A program made the position numbers and the translations under genes. The notes under the pieces were generated by a model, which worked only from the letters and a program-made list of their open reading frames with translations, was not told the origin of the DNA and made no database searches. DNA of 47,512 nucleotides from an uncultured Pseudomonadota bacterium (GTDB lineage: Bacteria > Pseudomonadota > Gammaproteobacteria > Burkholderiales > Thiobacillaceae): contig CAILNT010000024.1 in the NCBI GenBank assembly GCA_903835655.1, positions 1-47,512 of the forward strand, given 5' to 3'. Shown one piece after another: positions 16,655-23,675 of the stretch (its first letter is position 1; each line of letters starts with the position of its first letter).

Positions 16655-17946
16655 TTCGGATCGACGACCGCACGCCGGTTGGGGGCCAGGCAGGCTTTGG
16701 TGGCGGGTGTGGCGCGGCCCTTGCAGCGCTTGACCTGGTTCGCAGCACCTCGGGCCTCGATCTGGATGTGGCGCGGGTTCAAGCCCTTGTCGACAAGATA
16801 GCGTTTCACCGCTTCGGCGCGACGCTGCGACAGCTTCAGGTTGTAGGGGTCTGGGCCGAGTCGGTCGGCATGGCCGCTGATGTGCACCGTTTTGTATTTC
16901 GGTGCCGTGCGTAGCCAGGCGTCCAGCGCGGCACGCCCGACGCGGGTCAAATTGGCGCTGTCAAAATCGAAGTGGGCCAGGGCATCGACGACCAGCGTGG
17001 TTTCTTTCTCCGTAGCGCCGACGCGGGCCGGCATAGGCCCGGGCAGGACGGGGGGCGACGGCGCCATGACCGTCTCGGGTGGCGGCGCGATCATCGGGCG
17101 GGGCGCCAGGGCCGTCACACTGGCTGGGGCGGCGGCGGGCACCGGCGTCGGTACGACCGGGATGATTGCCGCGGGTATCGGCGCGGCAGTCTTGGTCGCC
17201 CGTTCCGAAATTGCTGCGTCCACGATGGCTGCGGATGCCTGGGGTTGCGCGGCGGGTGCGACCTGCGCGGCCTTGGGTGGTGGCGCGATCGTCGGGCTGG
17301 GCTCCGGCGGACGGGGCGCCAGGGCCATCACGGTGGCTGGGGCGGCGGGCGCCGGCGTCGGTATGATCGGCATGATTGCTGCGGGTGTCGGCGCGGCAGC
17401 CTGGGTCGCCCGTTCCGAAATCTCTGCGTTCACGATGACTGCGGATGCTCGGGGTTGCGCGGCGGGTGCGGCCTGCGCGGCCTTGGGTGGTGGCGGGTTC
17501 GCGGGCGTGGATGCCACCACTACGGGCGCCGGAAGTACCGGCGTTGCAAGCGCCTGCGCGGCGACTACCGCGGCGGGCTCCGCCACTGGGGTCACCGTGT
17601 GCACCGGGGCCGCGAACACGGTCGTGATTGTCGGGGCTGGACCGGGGAGGGGTGTGCGCGGCCGATCCTGCGTCAGGGTGGCGGGTGTGGGCGACGCTGC
17701 TGCGGTCCAGGGGGGCAGCAGGGTCGGTCGGCCGACCGGCACCAGTGCCTGTCGGCCGGGCGTGCCGCACTCCGGCCCCGGGCCCACCAATGCAACCGGT
17801 TGACACAGGTTCAGTCCACTGGGGAGGAGCTGGCAGAGTTGGCTGACCGCCTGAACGATCAGTCGGTTACAGAAATCGTCCGCCGCGTGAGCGCGCAAGG
17901 GCAGGGCCGCACACGCGAGTGCCAGCAGGAAGGCTCGAATTTTCAT
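16651..17946 (-). CDS. OmpA-family peptidoglycan-binding protein with Ala/Pro linker
   Basis: 431 residues from ATG 17946; an upstream start at 18003 adds non-signal sequence. A signal peptide (KIRAFLLALACAALPLRAHA) is followed by a cysteine-containing segment of about 60 residues, a 230-residue linker rich in Ala and Pro, and a C-terminal OmpA-like domain. That domain holds FDFDSANLTRVGRAAL, HISGHADRLG and LSQRRAEAVKRYLV, the residues that grip diaminopimelate in peptidoglycan. The linker contains a near-perfect two-unit repeat. It probably anchors or spans the periplasm. It leads the seven-gene minus-strand run that includes the kinase and the CDP-alcohol phosphotransferases, diverging from folE. 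Confidence 0.85.
   Translation of the reverse strand: MKIRAFLLALACAALPLRAHAADDFCNRLIVQAVSQLCQLLPSGLNLCQPVALVGPGPECGTPGRQALVPVGRPTLLPPWTAAASPTPATLTQDRPRTPLPGPAPTITTVFAAPVHTVTPVAEPAAVVAAQALATPVLPAPVVVASTPANPPPPKAAQAAPAAQPRASAVIVNAEISERATQAAAPTPAAIMPIIPTPAPAAPATVMALAPRPPEPSPTIAPPPKAAQVAPAAQPQASAAIVDAAISERATKTAAPIPAAIIPVVPTPVPAAAPASVTALAPRPMIAPPPETVMAPSPPVLPGPMPARVGATEKETTLVVDALAHFDFDSANLTRVGRAALDAWLRTAPKYKTVHISGHADRLGPDPYNLKLSQRRAEAVKRYLVDKGLNPRHIQIEARGAANQVKRCKGRATPATKACLAPNRRAVVDPK
17101..17495 (-). repeat. Two-unit in-frame repeat in the OmpA-like linker
   Basis: Units at about 17101-17285 and 17314-17495 start 213 bp apart and are highly similar at the DNA level. Both encode the sequence block ALAPRP ... 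ISERAT ... APAAQP ... APPPKAAQ. They differ by one codon in length. This is a recent duplication inside the Ala/Pro-rich linker; it keeps the frame. Confidence 0.85.
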
Positions 17947-18113
17947 GGATACTCTCAGGAGGTGGCGCCAGGGTGCGTAAAGCCGGATGGGGCGACTATA
18001 CAAGCCTTGGCGCAGTTCGCGCAGGGCTATGTGCTTCGCGCCGCAGGGCGGTTATGCTCGCACCCTCGCCGCCGGCAGGTTCGCCGTCAGGCGTAGCCCC
18101 TATCGGAAGCCCC

Positions 18114-18749
18114 ATGAGTTGCGATCACGACTGCGCCCCTCCCGAACCCGGTCAACTCGGCATCCCCCGCGTCGGCCGGTTTAATCCGCAGGCCTTCGAG
18201 CGGGCTGTGACCGATTTGCTGCAAGCCTGCGGCGTGGCGCCGGATTCGGTGCATACCGGACGCACCGCGCAGCGGGTGCGCGAACTCTGGGAGCGGCGCT
18301 TGCTGGGAGGCTACGAAATCGACCCCGCCAGCGCGTTGGGCGAGGGTTTCGACGACCCGCGCGACGACATGGTGGTGGTGCGAGGCATCGCCATACACGG
18401 GGTCTGTCCGCATCACCTCGTGCCGTTTCGCGGCGTCGCGCACGTAGCCTATGTGCCCGGTGGCCGTTTGCACGGCTTCGGCCGCATCGCCCGCCTGGTG
18501 GACGCCATCGGCCACCGCTTCACGTACCAGGAATGGATGACCCGCGACGTGGCGGAAGCCTTGATCCACCACGGCCATGCGCGGGGGGCCGCGTGCATCA
18601 TCGAGGCGGAACAACTGTGCCTGTTGCTGGGCGAGGACAGGCGCGGCGACGAACGCGTGGTCACCCAGGCTTTCGCCGGTTGCTTTCGCGACGACGCGCA
18701 ACTGCGCAGCGAGTTCATGCGCGCGATATCCAGCACCGGGTTGAAATGA
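18114..18749 (+). CDS. folE: GTP cyclohydrolase I (FolE type IA), divergent C-terminus
   Basis: 211 residues from ATG 18114 with GGAAG upstream. It converts GTP to dihydroneopterin triphosphate, the first step of folate or tetrahydropterin synthesis. Zinc ligands are seen in GVCPHHLVPFRG and in EAEQLCLLLG, and the fold-typical GRIARLVDAIGHRFTYQE is present. The usual C(M/V)xxRG motif after the second cysteine is replaced by CLLLGEDRRG, an unusual change near the active site. It overlaps the following methyltransferase by 4 nt. It diverges from the OmpA-like gene across about 170 bases. Could be a specialised paralogue rather than the main folate enzyme. Confidence 0.85.
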   Translation: MSCDHDCAPPEPGQLGIPRVGRFNPQAFERAVTDLLQACGVAPDSVHTGRTAQRVRELWERRLLGGYEIDPASALGEGFDDPRDDMVVVRGIAIHGVCPHHLVPFRGVAHVAYVPGGRLHGFGRIARLVDAIGHRFTYQEWMTRDVAEALIHHGHARGAACIIEAEQLCLLLGEDRRGDERVVTQAFAGCFRDDAQLRSEFMRAISSTGLK

Positions 18750-19219
18750 TGACGCGCGATCCGGCGATTCGTCCGCTCACCCTGATCCCGCCGCCGCTGG
18801 TCTACGTGCTCACCCTGTATGCGGCCTGGGCCTTGCAGCGGCGTTTGCCGCTCACGCTGGATTTCGGCGCATTCTCGACGCCGCTTGCCTGGATACTGAT
18901 CGGGGTGGGACTGGCCGGCTTCGCCTGGGCGCTGCTCGCGATCTTCGGGCATAGAACCACGGTGAATCCCTATGGGGCGGCGTCGAGTCTGGTGATGCGC
19001 GGGCCGTTTCGGTATTCGCGCAATCCCATCTATGTTTCCGACTGGTTCGTGTACGCTGGCGCGATGTTGCTGCTGCACACTGCCTGGCCGCTGTTGCTGG
19101 CGCCGTTGGTGTTTCTGGTGATGCGCCACATGGTGATCGCCCATGAAGAAAATCATCTGGAAGCGCGTTTCGGTGACGTCTACCGCGACTACCGGGCGCG
19201 CGTGCCGCGCTGGCTATAG
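18746..19219 (+). CDS. Isoprenylcysteine/phospholipid methyltransferase-family membrane protein
   Basis: 157 residues from ATG 18746, overlapping the folE stop (ATGA; a second ATG follows at once). Four hydrophobic segments and the C-terminal motif RGPFRYSRNPIYVSDW followed by HEENHLEARFGDVYRDY identify the ICMT/PEMT family of membrane S-adenosylmethionine methyltransferases. The bacterial substrates are mostly unknown. Coupling with folE suggests co-expression rather than a shared pathway. Confidence 0.8.
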   Translation: MMTRDPAIRPLTLIPPPLVYVLTLYAAWALQRRLPLTLDFGAFSTPLAWILIGVGLAGFAWALLAIFGHRTTVNPYGAASSLVMRGPFRYSRNPIYVSDWFVYAGAMLLLHTAWPLLLAPLVFLVMRHMVIAHEENHLEARFGDVYRDYRARVPRWL

Positions 19220-19279
19220 CGTATGCGCCGGCACCTCGCCGGTATCGTCCTTACAACCGGGTGTTCTTGAGGAGAGATA

Positions 19280-19822
19280 ATGATGAATCAGACCTATCGC
19301 TGGCCCCTGGTCGGCCTGCACTGGCTGACCTTGTTGCTGATCGTGGTGGCGTTCATGATCGGCAGCTTGCTGGACGACATGAAGTTGTCACCACTGAAAT
19401 TGGAACTGTTTTCCTGGCACAAGTGGGTGGGCTTGCTGGTGCTGTTCCTCCTGCCCGTGCGGCTCTGGCTGCGGCGGGGCGAGAGCCTGGACCAGGCCGC
19501 CGGCCTCCTGCCGTGGGAGGCGCTCGCTTCCCGTGCCGTGCACGGCGTGCTCTACCTCTCGATGCTGGCCGTGCCTTTGCTGGGCTGGCTGCATAGTTCG
19601 GCGGCCGGGTTCCCCGTAGTCTGGTTCGGGGTGCTGCCGCTTCCGGACCTGGTGGGCAAGGACAAGGCCATGTCGCACCTCTACAAGGAACTTCATGAGG
19701 GTTCGGTGAATTTCCTCGTGGTGCTGGTCGCCCTGCATGCCGCCGCCGCCCTGTATCACCAACACGTGCGCCACGACGGTGTGCTGGCCCGCATGGCACC
19801 CTGGTTGCGGAGACGATCATGA
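19280..19822 (+). CDS. Cytochrome b561-type membrane electron carrier
   Basis: 180 residues with a strong ribosome site (GAGGAGAGATA) before ATG 19280; a second ATG follows. Four membrane helices carry histidines suited to two b-type hemes: GLHWLTLL, SWHKWVGLLV, RAVHGVLYLS and VALHAAAALYHQH. Such proteins pass electrons between quinol and periplasmic partners. It forms an operon with two YceI genes (4-nt overlap with the first), an arrangement seen in many proteobacteria where YceI binds a polyprenoid quinone. Confidence 0.9.
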   Translation: MMNQTYRWPLVGLHWLTLLLIVVAFMIGSLLDDMKLSPLKLELFSWHKWVGLLVLFLLPVRLWLRRGESLDQAAGLLPWEALASRAVHGVLYLSMLAVPLLGWLHSSAAGFPVVWFGVLPLPDLVGKDKAMSHLYKELHEGSVNFLVVLVALHAAAALYHQHVRHDGVLARMAPWLRRRS

Positions 19823-20388
19823 TGAAACCATGGTGGCTGTTGCTGCTGGCCTTGCCAGCCTGGGCCCAGGACTGGTCGCTGGATGCCGGGAAAAGCCAGG
19901 TCGGCTTCCTCATCAAGCAGATGAATGTGCCGACCGAAGGTGGTTTCAAGCGCTTCACCTCCCAGGTCAGCTTCGATCCGTCGAGCCCGGAAGCCGGCCA
20001 CTTCCGCGTCGACGTGGACACGGCCAGCATCGACACCGGCTCGGTCGAAGGCGACGAAGAAGTCAGGCGACCGGCCTGGTTCGACACCGCGCACCATCCC
20101 AGGGCGAGCTTCGTCGCAAGGAGCGTGCGGCGTGATGCGGAGGGCCGCTATACGGCCTCGGGCGAGCTCAGCATCAAGGGCCAGAGTCGCGCGCTCTCCG
20201 TTCCCTTCTCCCTTACGCGCCAGGGGGCCGGCTGGCAGGCGCTGGGCCATTTCCCCTTGAAACGCACGGCCTATGGCATCGGCGGCGGCGATTGGGCCGA
20301 CGTGGTGGCGAATGAACTGGATGTTCGCTTCAAACTCGTGTTGCTGCCAAGTCGTTCACCGGGAGGCTCGAATACCTTGGGCCGCTAG
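19819..20388 (+). CDS. YceI family periplasmic lipid-binding protein (first)
   Basis: 189 residues. Signal peptide with cleavage near AWA/QDW, then a lipocalin-like YceI domain: WSLDAGKSQVGFLIKQMNV, VDVDTASIDTGS, WFDTAHHPRASF, and GELSIKGQSRALSVPFSL. The family binds isoprenoid or amide-containing lipids in the periplasm. The start overlaps the cytochrome b561 stop by 4 nt. It differs clearly from the following YceI protein, so the two are not a recent duplication. Confidence 0.9.
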   Translation: MMKPWWLLLLALPAWAQDWSLDAGKSQVGFLIKQMNVPTEGGFKRFTSQVSFDPSSPEAGHFRVDVDTASIDTGSVEGDEEVRRPAWFDTAHHPRASFVARSVRRDAEGRYTASGELSIKGQSRALSVPFSLTRQGAGWQALGHFPLKRTAYGIGGGDWADVVANELDVRFKLVLLPSRSPGGSNTLGR

Positions 20389-20446
20389 CTCGAAACTTCG
20401 AGTCGCTCGTTTTTCGAGCCCGGTGCACAACCATCTTGAGGATGCC

Positions 20447-21001
20447 ATGAAATACCTGCTGATCGCCCTGCTCTGCGCCAGTTTTCCCGCTGCCGCCGAA
20501 AGTTTCGTCCTGGAACCCGGCCATACCTTCCCCAGTTTTGAAATCCGTCACCAGGGCGTTTCCGTGATGCGCGGAAAATTCAAGCGTAGCCAGGGCCGTG
20601 TGGTGCTCGATCCGGTCGGAAACGGCAGCCGCATCGAGGTGATCGTGGACGCCGGCTCCGGCGATACCGGCCATGACGGACTCAACCAGAAGCTGCTGGG
20701 CGGCAACTTTTTCAACACCGTGCAATTTCCAGAAATTCGCTTCGTGGCGACCGATGTGGTTTTCAAGGACGGCAAACCGGTCCTGGCCAATGGCAATCTG
20801 ACGCTGCTGGGCGTGACTCGTCCGCTCGCTCTGGAAATCCGCGAATACGGCTGTACCCGCCAGTTCCTGACGCTGCGCCCGCTGTGCGGGGCGGATGTGC
20901 ACGCCAGCATCAAGCGTTCCGATTTCGGCATGAATTACGGGATTCCGCTGATCGGCGACGAGGTGAAGCTGGCGATCGAGGTGGAAGGCTTGCGCGAGTG
21001 A
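20447..21001 (+). CDS. YceI family periplasmic lipid-binding protein (second)
   Basis: 184 residues from ATG 20447 with GAGG at good spacing. Signal peptide KYLLIALLCASFPAAAES, then the YceI pattern FVLEPGHTFPSFEIRHQG, NFFNTVQFPEIRFVAT, and GNLTLLGVTRPLALEI. It has two cysteines (CTRQFLTLRPLC) that could form a disulfide. It closes the cytochrome b561-YceI-YceI operon; an open frame extending upstream to 20273 is out of context and not used. Confidence 0.92.
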   Translation: MKYLLIALLCASFPAAAESFVLEPGHTFPSFEIRHQGVSVMRGKFKRSQGRVVLDPVGNGSRIEVIVDAGSGDTGHDGLNQKLLGGNFFNTVQFPEIRFVATDVVFKDGKPVLANGNLTLLGVTRPLALEIREYGCTRQFLTLRPLCGADVHASIKRSDFGMNYGIPLIGDEVKLAIEVEGLRE

Positions 21002-21180
21002 CAGCGGGCTTGAGGGGACGCCCGGCGGGGATTCGTGGCGCAGAGAAAAATCACGGGGAATTTGCGTGAACCGGGCGATAATTTGCCTTTATCCCCCTAG
21101 TGCCGGTGAAACTGCGGCAGGAGCTACGAACCAGTGATTGCAGCCACGGCTCTCCTGAGCAGGTATAGCGTTCGGTCGGC

Positions 21181-23640
21181 ATGAATATCGCGGCGGCAGA
21201 CACGATGCGGCACACGCACCGTCTCGTCCGGTCGGGGCTCGCGGCACTCCTGGCGTTTCTGGTCGGGTGTGGCACACCGGGGCCCCACGCCGTGCCCGAG
21301 ATGCCGCTGCCGGCTCAGTTCAAGTACGCGGATGCACAGGCTCCTGCCGGGGCCACGCCGGGTGCTGCGCGCGCGGTGACCAACGATGCCCCCGTCGAGT
21401 GGTGGCATGCCTTCGGCAACCGCGAACTCGAAGGGTTGATCGACCGCGGGCTCTCCAATAATCCGGACATGCGCATCGCCCTGAATCGCATCGTCCAGGC
21501 CAAGGCGCGCGCCGATCAGTCGAGCGCGGGGAATCTGCCTACCGTCTCGGCTCCCCTGGTGATGGCGGACCAGGCTCCGGGTGGGGTCACGGTCGGGAGT
21601 GCGCCTTCCGGGAGCGCCGGCAGCAACAACTCGCAAAGGACATTCCAGGCCAGCATACGAGCGGATTGGCGCCTGGATGTCTGGGGCGAGCAGAAGGCGC
21701 TCGTCGAGTCCGCCGACTACCAGTTGCAGCGAGCGGTCTATGAACGTGAAAACGTGCAGAGAAATCTGGTGGCCAGCATCGCCTCCGCCTACGTGGAATA
21801 CCTGTCTCTGAACGACCGCCTGAAGACGGCGCTGGAGACCGAGGAGATCCTGAGCGCGACCCTGGTCACCATCGAGAAGCGGGTAAAGGCGGGGGACGCG
21901 ACCTTGTCCGAGCTCGAGCAGCAAAAGGCGGCCATCTATTCCGCGCGGGCCACCGTTCCTGGTCTGGAGCAGAAGAGGCTGGACGTCATCGGTTCCCTGG
22001 CTTTTCTCGTGGGGACGGTTCCGGGCAACATCAATCTTTCCGAGGAGGGGCTCGACGCTCTCACCATTCCGAGCACTCTGCCCGGCCTGCCCTCCGCCTT
22101 GCTGCTGCGCCGGCCCGATCTGCGCGTGGCGGAGGCGCAACTGCTCGCGGCCGATGCTGACCTGGCGGTGGCGCGGGCGCGCCTTCTGCCCCCCATGGAT
22201 CTGTCGGCCCAGGCCGGCTATAGCAGCATTGCCCTGTCGCAACTGTTTCTGCCCGGCGCCTTGTTCTGGAATGTCGTGGACAGCGTGACGCTCAGCATCT
22301 TCGATGCCGGCAGGAAGAAGAACGAACAAATATTTTCGCAGTCGGTCCAGGAGGAAATGGTGGAAGGCTATGCCCGTACCATCCTCCAGGCCATGAAGGA
22401 GGTCGAAAGCGCCCTGTCCTCCGTCCACCAGGCCGCGCGGCGTCTGGCCGCCCTCCGGGAAAGCATTCAGGCCGCCCACCTCGCCTGGGATATCAGCAAC
22501 AAGGTGTATGTCACGGGTGGGGTCGACTACCTGACCTTGCTGGATACCCAGCGTAGTTATCACAATTACCTGGACGCCTACCAGCAAACCAGGACGGATT
22601 ATTTCAAGAGTCAGATTAGCCTGTATCAGGCACTGGGCGGCGGGGTGGCCGCGGCGGTGGCGCAGTCCGGCGAGGCGGAATCTCCCGCGCCGCGAAGAAG
22701 GCCGCTTGTGCCGGTGGAAGGCTTTGCCTTGAACGAGGGTACGGATACCAGTCCGGAAACTTTCTGGCAGGTCGAACTCGCCGGGCTCTACCACCGCTCG
22801 GCCATCGGTCCGGCCTGGAGAGACTTGCTCAACCGCTACCCCCGGTTCATGAAAGGCAGGCTCGTCCGTCCCAGGCTCAATGGCAGTATTGCGGAAAGCA
22901 GCCGGCAATCCTGGCACCGACTCTATGTGGCGAAATTCTCCAGCCCTCGCAAGGCGGAGGACTTCTGTCTGGCCTTGCAGGCCGATCAGCAGCGTTGCCG
23001 GGTGGTTTCCTCGCACTCCGATGTGACCGTCGTCGCGTCGGCGGCGCCTGCCACTCCTGCCCTACCCGCCGTGGTTGCCGGAAAACCCGTAGACAAACCC
23101 GTAGATAAATTCGCGGAAAAACCCGTGGGAAAGCCCGCGGACAAGTCCGTGCGTGTTCCCGACGCCGCAGTCTCCGCAGCCTCGCCGCAGGCGTCGCCAT
23201 GGTGGGCCAAGCTGCCCCGGCCGGCGTCTGAACCGCTCGATAACCTGGAAGCGACGCCACCCGAGGCCTCCCTCGCGGCGACTCCGGTCGCGCCCGCGCC
23301 GATCGGCCCGGCCCCCCAGGACACTTCGCCCGGTCCGGCCCTGCCTGCGGCGGCTGGGGTCGAGCCCAGGCCGGCGCAAATCTACACCTTGCAGTTGGGC
23401 GCGTTCGCGTTCAAGAAAAATGCGCTGCGTGTCACTTCCATTTTGCTTTCACGAGGCGTGCCCGCCTACGTGGTCGCGATCCACCCCGGCTTGTTCGCCG
23501 TCAGAGTGGGGACGTATGCCAGCAAGACCGAGGGCCTGGCAGGGCTCCGGAGCCTGAGCCCCCATGAGAGGAGCCAGGCCCGGTTGGTGATCGCCGACGC
23601 CACCCGACAAGGCGGCAAACTTCCCGCGGCGGCGCCATGA
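21181..23640 (+). CDS. TolC/NodT-type outer-membrane lipoprotein fused to SPOR regions
   Basis: 819 residues, far longer than the usual 470-500 for this family. A lipobox LLAFLVGC gives lipidation at C30 (C22 if the ATG at 21205 is used). Residues about 70-500 form the outer-membrane factor: EWWHAFGNRELEGLIDRGL, ADWRLDVWGEQKALVES, LLLRRPDLRVAEAQLLAADA and ISLYQALGGG. After this come a SPOR-like segment (about 535-625), a Lys/Pro/Ala-rich linker with repeated KPVDK/KPVGK/KPADK, and a clear C-terminal SPOR domain beginning YTLQLGAFAFKKNALR. SPOR domains bind denuded peptidoglycan at division sites. First gene of a type I secretion operon; the upstream 180 bases show no obvious promoter or terminator. 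Confidence 0.88.
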   Translation: MNIAAADTMRHTHRLVRSGLAALLAFLVGCGTPGPHAVPEMPLPAQFKYADAQAPAGATPGAARAVTNDAPVEWWHAFGNRELEGLIDRGLSNNPDMRIALNRIVQAKARADQSSAGNLPTVSAPLVMADQAPGGVTVGSAPSGSAGSNNSQRTFQASIRADWRLDVWGEQKALVESADYQLQRAVYERENVQRNLVASIASAYVEYLSLNDRLKTALETEEILSATLVTIEKRVKAGDATLSELEQQKAAIYSARATVPGLEQKRLDVIGSLAFLVGTVPGNINLSEEGLDALTIPSTLPGLPSALLLRRPDLRVAEAQLLAADADLAVARARLLPPMDLSAQAGYSSIALSQLFLPGALFWNVVDSVTLSIFDAGRKKNEQIFSQSVQEEMVEGYARTILQAMKEVESALSSVHQAARRLAALRESIQAAHLAWDISNKVYVTGGVDYLTLLDTQRSYHNYLDAYQQTRTDYFKSQISLYQALGGGVAAAVAQSGEAESPAPRRRPLVPVEGFALNEGTDTSPETFWQVELAGLYHRSAIGPAWRDLLNRYPRFMKGRLVRPRLNGSIAESSRQSWHRLYVAKFSSPRKAEDFCLALQADQQRCRVVSSHSDVTVVASAAPATPALPAVVAGKPVDKPVDKFAEKPVGKPADKSVRVPDAAVSAASPQASPWWAKLPRPASEPLDNLEATPPEASLAATPVAPAPIGPAPQDTSPGPALPAAAGVEPRPAQIYTLQLGAFAFKKNALRVTSILLSRGVPAYVVAIHPGLFAVRVGTYASKTEGLAGLRSLSPHERSQARLVIADATRQGGKLPAAAP

Positions 23641-23675
23641 GCCGCATCCCGCGCTTTTTTCAGGATTGATGGGTA

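Noticed and set aside
16972-18096. 374-residue plus-strand open frame rich in Gly/Arg/Cys
   Set aside because: Mirror of the Ala/Pro linker of the OmpA-like gene; composition is a by-product.
21124-23016. 630-residue minus-strand open frame
   Set aside because: Lies opposite the TolC-like gene, is Arg/Gly/His-rich and shows no family motif.
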